The notes beneath the pieces are model-generated. The model was not told where the DNA came from. It made no database searches and saw only the letters and a program-made list of their open reading frames with translations. From the NCBI GenBank assembly GCA_965199105.1, contig CBDAQO010000002.1, positions 2,356,001 through 2,420,000 of the forward strand: 64,000 nucleotides of DNA. The letters are read 5' to 3'. The stretch comes from LMUY01 sp965199105 (lineage in GTDB: Bacteria > Pseudomonadota > Alphaproteobacteria > Acetobacterales > Acetobacteraceae). Of this stretch, positions 8,746-16,606 are shown piece by piece. Position 1 is the first letter of the stretch. Every line of letters starts with the position of its first letter. Made by a program: the position numbers and the translations under genes.

Positions 8746-9912
8746 CTACGCCTCGACGGGTGCGCTGGCGATGACGCGGGACAGCAGGGCGGCGGTGGCG
8801 TCCACCATGGCGGCGGCGCCGTAGCGGGCGGCGCGCAGCCGGGCGCGGTTGGCCCAGGCGGCGGGGGCGGCGAGCGTCTGTTCCAAGGCCACCACCCAGG
8901 CGTCGACGTCGCCGGGGGGGACGAACACGGCCGCGCCGTCCCACAGTTCGCGGAAGGTCGGGATGTCTGACAGCACGAGCGCCAGACCGGACTGCGCTGC
9001 TTCCAGCACGGCGAGGCCGAACGGTTCGTAGAGCGCGGCGGAGGCGAACACGGAGGCGCGGGCGAAGGCTTCGCCCATGGCGGGCTCGCTGAGCCGGCCG
9101 AGCAGCACCATGTGGTTCAGCATCACCTGGGCGCCGCCCGGGCCTTCGGTAGGGCCGGCGGCGCGCAGCGGGGCGGAGAGCCGTGCCGCCACCGTGTCGA
9201 GCAGGCGGGCGTTCTTGGCGTCGTCCCACAGCCGGCCGGCGGTGAGCACGGCGCGGGCGCGGGGCACGCCGGGTCGGCGCACCGGGTCGAGGCCGTTATA
9301 GACCACGCTCAGCCCGCCCACACCGTGGACCCGGTGCAGTGCCGCGGCGAAGGCGTGGCTGGGGGCGGCGATGGCGTCGGCCCGGCGCAGCCCGTCGCTG
9401 GTGGCGCGGGCGCGCCAGGCGTAGTCGGGCGCCACCCGGCCGCCGCGTACCGCGTCCCACCAGGTGCCGATGCAGGAATGCGCCATCGCCGCCACCGGAA
9501 CCGGCCAGGTGCATTGGCCCATCAGCGCGGGCGCATGGAGCAGGACGACGTCCACCGTGGCGGCGAGCTTGGTGAGGGCGCGGGCGGCGCGGTCGAGTTC
9601 GGCGGGGCGTTCGGCCAGCCAGTCCAACGGCAGGCCGGTGTTCACCAGCTCGATGGAAGCGGTGTCCTCCAGCTCGGCCACCTGGGCCGCACTCGGGGCC
9701 GGGCCGAGCACCGCCAGCGTGACCGGGCAGCCGCGCGCCGCCAAGCCGCGCGACAGCTCGACGGCGTAGCGCCAAACCCCGCCCACCGCGTCCGTCGTGA
9801 CCAAGACGCTGCCGGGCAGCGCCGCTTCCGTGCGATCGGGTGCTTGTTTGGCGGCTGATTCACGGTTCAGCTCGCTCGACCTGACCCGATCAGGCGCTAA
9901 GGGGGACAGCAT
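8746..9912 (-). CDS. GT4-family glycosyltransferase (GT-B fold)
   Basis: About 388 residues if the ATG at 9912 is used. A GT4 donor-site E-x7-E motif is visible (YEPFGLAVLEAAQSG), preceded by VVYNGLDPVRR and ARAVLTAGRLWDDAKN, the usual start of the C-terminal lobe. The N-terminal lobe begins near VLVTTDAVGGVWRYAVELSRGL, typical of this family. The ATG at 9912 lies in the end of the upstream gene, and codons 5-19 are encoded by a dispersed palindromic repeat (9855-9899), so the native start may be further in; an in-frame TTG at 9804 is one candidate. Sits between the radical SAM and CgeB genes of the glycan operon. Confidence 0.87.
   Translation of the reverse strand: MLSPLAPDRVRSSELNRESAAKQAPDRTEAALPGSVLVTTDAVGGVWRYAVELSRGLAARGCPVTLAVLGPAPSAAQVAELEDTASIELVNTGLPLDWLAERPAELDRAARALTKLAATVDVVLLHAPALMGQCTWPVPVAAMAHSCIGTWWDAVRGGRVAPDYAWRARATSDGLRRADAIAAPSHAFAAALHRVHGVGGLSVVYNGLDPVRRPGVPRARAVLTAGRLWDDAKNARLLDTVAARLSAPLRAAGPTEGPGGAQVMLNHMVLLGRLSEPAMGEAFARASVFASAALYEPFGLAVLEAAQSGLALVLSDIPTFRELWDGAAVFVPPGDVDAWVVALEQTLAAPAAWANRARLRAARYGAAAMVDATAALLSRVIASAPVEA
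9855..9899. repeat. Dispersed double-hairpin repeat, copy 1
   Basis: Shares CTGATTCACGGTTCAG and, after a variable 8-9 bases, ACCTGAnnCGATCAGGCGCTA with the element at 43843-43889. The outer arms CTGAT/ATCAG pair; inner CAG/CTG arms pair less well than in copy 2. It lies at the junction of the radical SAM gene (whose TAG stop it supplies at 9897-9899) and the GT4 gene. Confidence 0.8.
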
Positions 9913-11189
9913 GCCGTCTCGAGCAGGGGCAGCGGAGCGGGTGCGTCCTCCTGGACGTCGCTGAAGCGGCGGAACTGGGCCAGGTAGTGCTGGTGCGCCC
10001 GTTCCCAGGCGTCGTCGTCCGGCGCGCCCCACAGGCGGTGGTAGTCCGGCGAGCTTGGGTAGGGGTAGAGCGGCACTGGGTCGTTGGCCCAAACCCCCGC
10101 TTCCTGCAGGCGGGCGCGCCATTGCGCGACCAGGGTGGTCTCGTCGCCGGCCATCTCGATGAGGTTGGCTTGCACGAACGGCACGTGGCGGCGGGCCTCG
10201 ATAAGGCGGTCGGCCAACTCGTCGGTGGTGAGCTTGCAGCGCTTGTCGAGCGCCATGCGGCCGGCCTCGGTGAGGCTTTCCACCCCGGCCTCGATGGAGA
10301 CGCAGCCCGCTTTACCGAGCAGGGCCAGCAGTTCCGGCTGCCACAGGTCGATGCGGGTCTGCAGGCCGAACTCGACCCGGCGTTGCGCCAACGCCTCCAG
10401 CAGGTCTCGCCGGGGCAGGAAGATCTCGTCGATGAAGTAGAGGTAGTCGACGCCTTGGCGCAGCAGCGCGTCGACCTCGGCCAGCAAGGGTGCCAGGTCG
10501 CGCTTGCGGTAGGCGTCGCGGAAATCGAGCTTGGCGCAGAAGCTGCAGCGGAACGGGCAGCCGCGCGACGCCTCCACTTCGGCACCGAACCCGGCGGACT
10601 GGGTGCCGAACCGGTGGTGGTGGTGGCGGTGGCGCTGCACCCAGGCGTCCGGCCAGGTGAGCGGGGGCAGGGTGGTGAAGCGCGCCGCCTGGGGTCCGCC
10701 GGTCTGCTGCAGCTCGCCCGCGACCAACCGTGCGGTGCCCGGCACCTGGCCCGGCACCCCACCGGCGGCCAGGGCCACCACCACGTCCTCGCACTCGCCG
10801 CGCACCACCACGTCGCAGCCGAGCTTGCGCAGGGCGGCGCGGGGGGTCGCCGAGCCATGCGGCCCCACCGCCACAGTGAGCCCGGCGCGGTCGCCCAGCG
10901 CGTCGAACATCGCGCGCGGGACCCGCAGTTCGGGCTGGGCGCAGCGCCAGAACAGGTAGGTGGGGGCGGTCGTCACTACCGTCATGGCCGGGGCGAAGGC
11001 AGCAACGGTGGCGGCGAGCTGGTCCATGCCGCAGCCATCCAAGGCGCCGTCCAGCATCAGTACGTCGTGGCCCGCTTCCAGCAGCAGGGTGCGGCAGGCG
11101 CCGAGCTCGAGCGGCAGATGCGGCTCGCGGCAGCCGAAGTAGATGCTGCCAGCGAAGCTCCAGGGCGGGTTGACCAGCGCGACCCTCAT
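9897..11189 (-). CDS. B12-binding-type radical SAM protein (TIGR04295-like)
   Basis: 430 residues. N-terminal cobalamin-binding-like Rossmann domain (MRVALVNPPWSFAGS to about residue 165), then a radical SAM domain with the Fe-S motif RGCPFRCSFC giving Cys211, Cys215 and Cys218 (CxxxCxxC). The usual DxHxxG cobalamin ligand motif is not visible; the equivalent place reads MLDGALDGCG, so any B12 would bind without that histidine. A histidine cluster (HRHHHHRFG) precedes the radical SAM domain. I recall a family of this type recurring beside CgeB-like glycosyltransferases. The reaction (methylation, epimerisation or rearrangement of a sugar) is unknown. Overlaps the upstream epimerase by ATGA. 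Confidence 0.88.
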   Translation of the reverse strand: MRVALVNPPWSFAGSIYFGCREPHLPLELGACRTLLLEAGHDVLMLDGALDGCGMDQLAATVAAFAPAMTVVTTAPTYLFWRCAQPELRVPRAMFDALGDRAGLTVAVGPHGSATPRAALRKLGCDVVVRGECEDVVVALAAGGVPGQVPGTARLVAGELQQTGGPQAARFTTLPPLTWPDAWVQRHRHHHHRFGTQSAGFGAEVEASRGCPFRCSFCAKLDFRDAYRKRDLAPLLAEVDALLRQGVDYLYFIDEIFLPRRDLLEALAQRRVEFGLQTRIDLWQPELLALLGKAGCVSIEAGVESLTEAGRMALDKRCKLTTDELADRLIEARRHVPFVQANLIEMAGDETTLVAQWRARLQEAGVWANDPVPLYPYPSSPDYHRLWGAPDDDAWERAHQHYLAQFRRFSDVQEDAPAPLPLLETACCPP

Positions 11190-12253
11190 GCGTCGGCGGC
11201 TTGCGCCTGGTCCGAGCGTTCCACCTGCAGCCAGTGGGCCAAACGTGCCAGTCCGGCCTGCCAGCCGACCGGCGCCGGCAGAGCGAGGGCGGTGCGGACG
11301 CGGGCGCTGTCGGCGACGAAGTAGCGCTGGTCGCCGGGCCGCCAGGCTTGGAACTCGACGGTGGGAGCGCGGCCGGTGAGTTCGGCGATGGCGCCCAGCA
11401 CGGCGTGCAGCGTTACGGCGTTGCCTGGGCCGCCGCCGAGGTTGAACGCGCGGCCCGACACCTGCCCGATGGCACCGGCAGCTCGGATATAGGTTTCGAC
11501 CGCATCGTCCACGAACAGCACGTCCCGCACCTGGAAGCCGTCGCCGTAGATGGTGATCGGGCGTCCGTCCAGTGCGGAGATGAGGAAATGCGCCAGCCAG
11601 CCCTGGTCCTCGGTGCCCATCTGGCGTGGACCGTAGATGCAGCTCATGCGCAGGACGCAGGCGGGCAGGCCGAAGCTGCGTGCGTAGTCCAGCACGTACT
11701 GGTCGGCGGCGCCCTTGGAACAGCCATAGGGGGTGTGGAAGTCGAGCGGGCGGGACTCGGGCACGCCGGCGGCGCGCAACGCCGGGTCGACCGGGAGGTA
11801 GCCGCCGTCCTGGCGGAGCGGGATATCGCCGAGGTCGCCGTAGACCTTGTTGGTGGAGGCGAACACCATTGGCACCCGGTCGGCGCGCAGGCGCAGCGCC
11901 TCGAGCACGTGCAGGGTGCCGCGGACGTTCACGTCGAAGTCGTCCATCGGGGATTGCAGCGACGTGGTGACGGCCACCTGGGCGGCCATGTGGAAGACGC
12001 CGGAGCAGCGCATGGTGGCGTCGCGCACGGCGTCCTGGTCGCGGATGTCGGCGACCATGGCGCTGATGCGGCGCGGGTGGCGGCGTTGCAGCCAGGCGAG
12101 GTTGCGCTCAACGCCGGGCCGGGCCAGGGCGTCCAGCACCAACACGTCCTGGCCGTCGCGCGCGAGGCGGTCGGCGAGGTTGCTGCCGATGAACCCGGCG
12201 CCGCCGGTGACCAGGAAGGGCCGGCTGCGCAACACGGCTGGGGACGCGGTCAC
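11186..12253 (-). CDS. NAD-dependent epimerase/dehydratase (extended SDR, CDP-sugar/paratose epimerase-like)
   Basis: 355 residues from a GTG at 12253 overlapping the previous stop (GTGA). Rossmann motif LVTGGAGFIGSNLADRLA; active-site Tyr-Lys in TPYGCSKGAADQYV; FASTNKVYGDLGDIP, where the usual catalytic Ser/Thr is in STNKVYG; SCIYGPRQMGTEDQGW and GDGFQVRDVLFVDDAV are typical of CDP-tyvelose/paratose-type epimerases. Probably makes or remodels a nucleotide sugar for the operon's glycosyltransferases. The precise substrate is inferred only at subfamily level. Confidence 0.88.
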   Translation of the reverse strand: MTASPAVLRSRPFLVTGGAGFIGSNLADRLARDGQDVLVLDALARPGVERNLAWLQRRHPRRISAMVADIRDQDAVRDATMRCSGVFHMAAQVAVTTSLQSPMDDFDVNVRGTLHVLEALRLRADRVPMVFASTNKVYGDLGDIPLRQDGGYLPVDPALRAAGVPESRPLDFHTPYGCSKGAADQYVLDYARSFGLPACVLRMSCIYGPRQMGTEDQGWLAHFLISALDGRPITIYGDGFQVRDVLFVDDAVETYIRAAGAIGQVSGRAFNLGGGPGNAVTLHAVLGAIAELTGRAPTVEFQAWRPGDQRYFVADSARVRTALALPAPVGWQAGLARLAHWLQVERSDQAQAADA

Positions 12254-13362
12254 GCCACCAGGCCCCGCTGCTCGAGCTCCTGCCGGGCGCGCTGCACCAG
12301 ATCCACCGCTTGTTGCTGGCGCACCCACTCGACCAGTTCGCCCAGGCTGTCGTCGAAGCTTCGGGTTGGGGCGAAGCCGAGCACGGAGCGGGCGAGGCCA
12401 ATGTCGCCAAAGCAGTGCCGCACGTCGCCGGTACGCGCCTTGCCGACCATTTCGGCCTGCAGATGCGGCAGGCCCATGGCGCGGGCGATGGCGTCGGCCA
12501 CCTGCACGATGCTGACGTCCTGCCCGCTGCCGATGTTGAACACGCCGCCGGCCGCCGCCGGGGTGCGCAGGGCGAGCATGAACGCGCGGGCGACGTCGTC
12601 CACGTGCACGAAGTCCCGTCGCTGAGCACCGTCCTCGAACACCAGCGGGCGCTCGCGGTGCAGCAGGCGGGAGGCGAAGATGGCCAGGACGCCGGTGTAG
12701 GGGTTGGAAAGCGCCTGGCCGGGGCCGTAGACGTTGAACAGGCGCAGCGCTACGCCCTCCATGCCATAGGCCGGGGCGAGGGTAAGGGTTAGGCGTTCCT
12801 GGGTGTATTTGGTCAGCGCATACACCGAGGCGAGGTCGGCGCGCTTCCACTCCGGCGTGGCCACCGGGACGAGCGGGTTGCCGGCCGGATCCACCGGGTC
12901 CCACGAGGCGCCGGGTTGGCGGGGTGGGCGGGTGACGTCGGCCAGCACGTCGCCGGCCGCGGTGCGATAGAGGCCCTCGCCGTAGATGCTCATCGAGGAG
13001 GCGACGACGACGCGTTGCACCGGGTGTTCGATCAGGGCTTGGAACAGGACGGCGGTGCCGACGTCGTTCACCGACACGTAGCGCTCGACGGCGTACATGC
13101 TCTGGCCGACGCCCACTTCGGCGGCAAGGTGGATGACATGGTCGACGCCGGGGAGGGCGCGGGCGATGGAGGCCTGGTCACGGATGTCGGCTTCAATGAA
13201 GTGGGTGTGGCCCAGGATGGCGGGGCGCTTGGACCCTGCGGCGTGGACCTGCTCGATGAGGCTGTCGAGGACGCGGACGTCATAGCCGCTCTGTAACAAG
13301 GCTTTTACCACGTGGCAGCCGATGAAGCCTGCGCCGCCGGTCACCAACACGCGCTCTACCAT
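12250..13362 (-). CDS. NAD-dependent nucleotide-sugar epimerase (UDP-glucose 4-epimerase/dTDP-rhamnose 4-epimerase-like)
   Basis: 370 residues from the ATG at 13362 (a GTG two codons upstream is also in frame). Rossmann motif VTGGAGFIGCHVVKALL, VIHLAAEVGVGQSM, ASSMSIYGEG, active-site YALTKYTQE (YxxxK), LRLFNVYGPGQALSNPY, and a C-terminal domain with FNIGSGQDVSI. This combination resembles dTDP-L-rhamnose 4-epimerases. It is the promoter-proximal gene of the eight-gene operon; the 176 bases upstream (13363-13538) hold its likely promoter and the terminator of the neighbouring lipoprotein gene. Confidence 0.9.
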   Translation of the reverse strand: MVERVLVTGGAGFIGCHVVKALLQSGYDVRVLDSLIEQVHAAGSKRPAILGHTHFIEADIRDQASIARALPGVDHVIHLAAEVGVGQSMYAVERYVSVNDVGTAVLFQALIEHPVQRVVVASSMSIYGEGLYRTAAGDVLADVTRPPRQPGASWDPVDPAGNPLVPVATPEWKRADLASVYALTKYTQERLTLTLAPAYGMEGVALRLFNVYGPGQALSNPYTGVLAIFASRLLHRERPLVFEDGAQRRDFVHVDDVARAFMLALRTPAAAGGVFNIGSGQDVSIVQVADAIARAMGLPHLQAEMVGKARTGDVRHCFGDIGLARSVLGFAPTRSFDDSLGELVEWVRQQQAVDLVQRARQELEQRGLVA

Positions 13363-13486
13363 GCCCACCCAATCTCAAAATGGCCTACGCCGGCTCGAAT
13401 CGACTTCGAACCCAAGGTTAACCCAGACGTGACAACACTGTGATGGTTTCTCACGAGCTTCAAAATAGCTGATGCATATAGCTGGC

Positions 13487-13513
13487 GGGATCCGCCCGTT
13501 CGGAGGCGGACCC
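13487..13513 (-). terminator. Hairpin after small lipoprotein gene
   Basis: GGG-a-TCCGCC paired with GGCGGA-CCC around an 8-base loop, 25 bases past the lipoprotein stop. One bulged A, no long T tract; likely a terminator but it could be only an mRNA 3' stabiliser. Confidence 0.45.
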
Positions 13514-13538
13514 CATTGGTCAGGCTTGGGCGCGCAGC

Positions 13539-13775
13539 CTAGTAGCTGTTGCCCTTGGATGCCGGCTGTATACCGCCCGTGGTTCCATTGGTGCCGACGT
13601 TCACGCCGGGTGTGCCACCCAGGGCGCGCTGGCCGCCGCCGTTGGAGGAGGTGATGCCGCTGTCCAGCCGGGCCGGGCCGGTCAGTGAGTCCGAGCCCTG
13701 CGACTGGCTGGAGCCATCACAGGCCGAGAGCCCGAGGCAACCAATGGCCGCCAAGGCTAAAAGAGTGGTTCGCAT
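13539..13775 (-). CDS. Small lipoprotein, function unknown
   Basis: 78 residues from the ATG at 13775, preceded by a GGGAG ribosome site nine bases upstream. MRTTLLALAAIGCLGLSAC is a lipoprotein signal with lipobox LSAC; the mature part is Ser/Gly/Asn/Thr-rich without hydrophobic segments (SSQSQGSDSLTGPARLD, then NVGTNGTTGG). Likely anchored to the outer membrane. No recognised domain. Divergent from the dienelactone hydrolase gene with about 200 bases between the start codons. Confidence 0.75.
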   Translation of the reverse strand: MRTTLLALAAIGCLGLSACDGSSQSQGSDSLTGPARLDSGITSSNGGGQRALGGTPGVNVGTNGTTGGIQPASKGNSY

Positions 13776-13973
13776 GTTGCTAAACTCCCGTTGAGCGCTG
13801 TTGAAGTCGCGCCAGAGAGCAACGAACCACGGGCCCGAAAGCTTCCTGGCCGGCGGGACCGGGCCAGCATGGCAGGCGACGCGGTGCCGCATGGCTGTGA
13901 AATGGCGGCGTGGTGGATGGTAGATTGCGGCATGCGCTCTATTGTCTGGGCGGAGCAAAAATGGAGTTCGCCG

Positions 13974-14672
13974 ATGACCATGATGACCGTGCAAGCCACC
14001 GACGGCAGCGGGAGCTTTTCCGCGCTCCTGGTGGAGCCGCAGACCAAGCCGGCTGGAGCGGTGGTGATCATCCAGGAGATCTTCGGGGTCAACGAGGCGA
14101 TGCGGGCGGTGGCGACCGAGCTGGCGGGCATGGGGTTCATCGCGATCTGCCCGGACCTGTTCTGGCGGCTGAAGCCTGGCATCGAGCTGACCGACCGCAC
14201 CGAGGCGGAGTTCAAGCAGGCGCTGGACTACATGGGCCAGTTCGACCAGGCCAAGGGGGTCGACGACCTGAAGGCCACGGTTGCGGCGGCGCGGACCATG
14301 CCGGGCTGCAACGGGCATGTCGGCACCATCGGCTTCTGCCTGGGTGGGCGGTTGGCGGTTATGATGGCGACCAGCTCGGATGCGGACGTGAACGTGTCCT
14401 ATTACGGGGTGGGGATCGACGAGTTCGTGCCGGAGTTCGCCAGCATCCGGGCGCCGCTGGTGCTGCATATCGCGGGCGAGGACGGGTTCTTTCCGGCGGA
14501 GGGGCGCGCCAAGGTGCTGCAGGGGGCCGAGACGGCGGGGTCGGTGCAGGCGCACAACTATGCTGGGGCGGATCATGGCTTTGCCCGGGTGAACGGCATG
14601 CACTGGCACGGGTTGGCGGCGACGATTGCCAATGGGCGCACGGCGGAAGCGCTGTCAGCCGCGCTGGGGTAG
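13974..14672 (+). CDS. Dienelactone hydrolase family protein
   Basis: 232 residues from the ATG at 13974 (GGAG seven bases upstream); the open frame extends upstream but lacks family similarity. Alpha/beta-hydrolase with the DLH catalytic Cys in GTIGFCLGGR, Asp in IAGEDGFFP and His in YAGADHGFARV; IIQEIFGVNEAMR is a family signature. Hydrolyses dienelactones or related esters in the cytosol; many homologues act on unknown substrates. Its 3' end overlaps the convergent hisA by 18 bases. Confidence 0.93.
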   Translation: MTMMTVQATDGSGSFSALLVEPQTKPAGAVVIIQEIFGVNEAMRAVATELAGMGFIAICPDLFWRLKPGIELTDRTEAEFKQALDYMGQFDQAKGVDDLKATVAAARTMPGCNGHVGTIGFCLGGRLAVMMATSSDADVNVSYYGVGIDEFVPEFASIRAPLVLHIAGEDGFFPAEGRAKVLQGAETAGSVQAHNYAGADHGFARVNGMHWHGLAATIANGRTAEALSAALG

Positions 14673-15395
14673 GGCAAGCAGGGCGATCGCGGCGGCTGGG
14701 TCGACCCGGCCGTCGTAGAGGGCGCGGCCGACGATGACGCCCTCGATGTTGGGGTGCGCCAGGGCGGCTAGGGCCTGCAGGTGGTCCAGGCTGCCGACGC
14801 CGCCGCTGGCGATCACGGGGGCGGCGCTGGCGTCGGCGATGGCGGCGGTTTGCGGCAGGTTCAGGCCGGTCAGCATGCCGTCCCGCCCGATGTCGGTGTA
14901 GATGATGGCGGCCACGCCGGCGTCGGCGAAGCGGATGGCGAGGTCGGCGGCGGCGAGAGTGGAGGTGGCGGCCCAGCCGTCGGTGGCGACCATGCCGTCC
15001 CGCGCGTCGATGCCGACGGCGACCTGGCCGGGGAAGCGGCGGCAGGCCTGGTGCACCAACGCCGGGTCACGCACGGCGGCGCTGCCCAGGATCACGCGGC
15101 GCACTCCGGCGGCGAGCCAGGCTTCGATGGCGGCCAGGCTGCGGATGCCGCCGCCGAGTTGGACGGGGACGGTGGCGGCGGCCAGGATCGCGGCCACGGC
15201 GGCGCCGTTCACGGCCTGGCCGGCGAAGGCGCCGTTCAGGTCCACCACGTGCAGCCAGCGGCAGCCGCGGTCCTGCCAAGCGCGGGCTTGGGCGGCCGGG
15301 TCGTCGGAGTAGACGGTGGCGTCGTCCATCTCGCCGCGGCGGAGGCGGACGCAGGCGCCATCCTTGAGGTCGATGGCGGGGTAGAGCGTGGTCAT
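14655..15395 (-). CDS. hisA: HisA, ProFAR isomerase of histidine biosynthesis
   Basis: 246 residues from the ATG at 15395, which overlaps the upstream glycosyltransferase stop (ATGA). A (beta/alpha)8 barrel with the two catalytic aspartates in PAIDLKDG and YTDIGRDGML, and phosphate-binding GGGIRS and ASGGVGS. Converts ProFAR to PRFAR in the fourth step of the pathway. In most bacteria hisA sits among hisH, hisF and hisI/E; here it is the last gene of an unrelated three-gene unit. Confidence 0.96.
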   Translation of the reverse strand: MTTLYPAIDLKDGACVRLRRGEMDDATVYSDDPAAQARAWQDRGCRWLHVVDLNGAFAGQAVNGAAVAAILAAATVPVQLGGGIRSLAAIEAWLAAGVRRVILGSAAVRDPALVHQACRRFPGQVAVGIDARDGMVATDGWAATSTLAAADLAIRFADAGVAAIIYTDIGRDGMLTGLNLPQTAAIADASAAPVIASGGVGSLDHLQALAALAHPNIEGVIVGRALYDGRVDPAAAIALLALPQRG

Positions 15396-16606
15396 GCGGG
15401 GAGCATGCGGTCCAGCGTGCCGAGCACGTGTTCCACGGTGATCAGGCGGGTGCATTCGAACTGGCGCGGCGTGCCGGCTTGGCGGGGGCACCAGAGGAAG
15501 TCCTTGTGGTCGAACTTCACCCGCGGGTCATTCCAGCAACTGTTGCAGGCGTGCCAGTTGTGCACCCGCCAGGGGGTGGCGAACTCGTTGAGCGGGTGGG
15601 TAAAGCCGCTGATCATCAGCACCTTGGTGCCGGCGGCCCAGGCTAGCCAGGAGAGGCCGCTGGAGAGCCCGACATAGCCGTCGGCGTGGCGCAACCAGCG
15701 CGCCCGCTCGGCCAGGGGGCGGTCGCCGGTCTGGTCCTCGGCGCCGTGGGGGATGTGGGTCCAGACGATGCCGTGGCCGTGGGCCGGCTTCTGGTCGATG
15801 CAGATGACGCGGTAGCCGCGCTGCTTCAGCCGCTCGACGACGGCGCGCCAGCCTTGCGGGTTGTTCCAGTATTTGCACTGGCTCGAGCTCTGCACCGCGA
15901 TGCAGACGTAGCGTTCGGCGATGGGGCGGGTCTCGTCGGGCAGCGCCAGGATGGGCGGGGCTTCGGCCGGGTCGACGCCCAGGATGTAGCCGGCGGTGCG
16001 GTGCAGGCCGACGGCGCGGAAGTCGGTGGGCTGCCAGATGCCGTCGGCATCGTCGAAGAACAGGCCGAGGCAGTAGGTGGCGTAGTAGTCCGCCGGGTCG
16101 ACGTCCTCGTGGGGGATGAAGCGGATGTGCGGGTAGGCGTCGCGGAACAGCGGGATGATGAGCGGGGACATGGAACAGGTCAGGCGGCAGCGGTGGACGG
16201 TGGCGAAGCGGGCGGCGTAGGGGAACCAGCCGAGCGTGTCGCCGAGGGTCCCGATGGGAAACTGGATGAGCACGGCGCGGTCCTTGGCGCTGTAGTCGTG
16301 GGCGAGCACCGGGTCGTCGCCGCGCCAGACCTCGAGCCGGAAGCGGACGAACCAGCGCTTGCTGCTGTTGACGAAGCCGCTGGGCAGGGTGGTCTCGAAC
16401 AGGGTGTTGCCGGTGTCTAGGTCGCGCAGGCGGACGCGCCATTTGGCGGGGTCGGGGGCGTCTTGAGCGGCTGGGTCGGCGGCGGCTGGGATGAGGATGC
16501 GGGCGCCGAGGTTGAAGTCGAAGCGCAGGCCGTGCGGGCCGGGTTGGGTCGGTTCGCGAGCGGGGCCGGGATAGGCGGGCTTGGGGGCGGGCTCGGCGTC
16601 GCTCAC
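15392..16606 (-). CDS. Autotransporter O-heptosyltransferase, TibC/Aah (BAHT) family
   Basis: 404 residues, GTG start at 16606 overlapping the previous stop (GTGA). An N-terminal beta-rich region (FDFNLGARILIPA, VRLRDLDTGNTLFETTLPS) is followed by a GT-B core (LIQFPIGTLGDTLGW, CIAVQSSSQCKYWNNP, YVGLSSGLSWLAWA). The C-terminus carries four cysteines, Cys354, Cys357, Cys373 and Cys385, in HACNSCWNDP, FLWCP and FECTR. The first three have the spacing recalled for the ferric-iron finger of TibC (358/361/377). TibC-type enzymes transfer heptose from ADP-heptose to serines of AIDA-type autotransporters before export. No autotransporter gene is in the window. I am sure of the family and unsure of the acceptor. 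Confidence 0.9.
   Translation of the reverse strand: MSDAEPAPKPAYPGPAREPTQPGPHGLRFDFNLGARILIPAAADPAAQDAPDPAKWRVRLRDLDTGNTLFETTLPSGFVNSSKRWFVRFRLEVWRGDDPVLAHDYSAKDRAVLIQFPIGTLGDTLGWFPYAARFATVHRCRLTCSMSPLIIPLFRDAYPHIRFIPHEDVDPADYYATYCLGLFFDDADGIWQPTDFRAVGLHRTAGYILGVDPAEAPPILALPDETRPIAERYVCIAVQSSSQCKYWNNPQGWRAVVERLKQRGYRVICIDQKPAHGHGIVWTHIPHGAEDQTGDRPLAERARWLRHADGYVGLSSGLSWLAWAAGTKVLMISGFTHPLNEFATPWRVHNWHACNSCWNDPRVKFDHKDFLWCPRQAGTPRQFECTRLITVEHVLGTLDRMLPA

Noticed and set aside
13791..13973. Upstream extension of the dienelactone hydrolase
   Set aside because: No family similarity and the ribosome site precedes the ATG at 13974.
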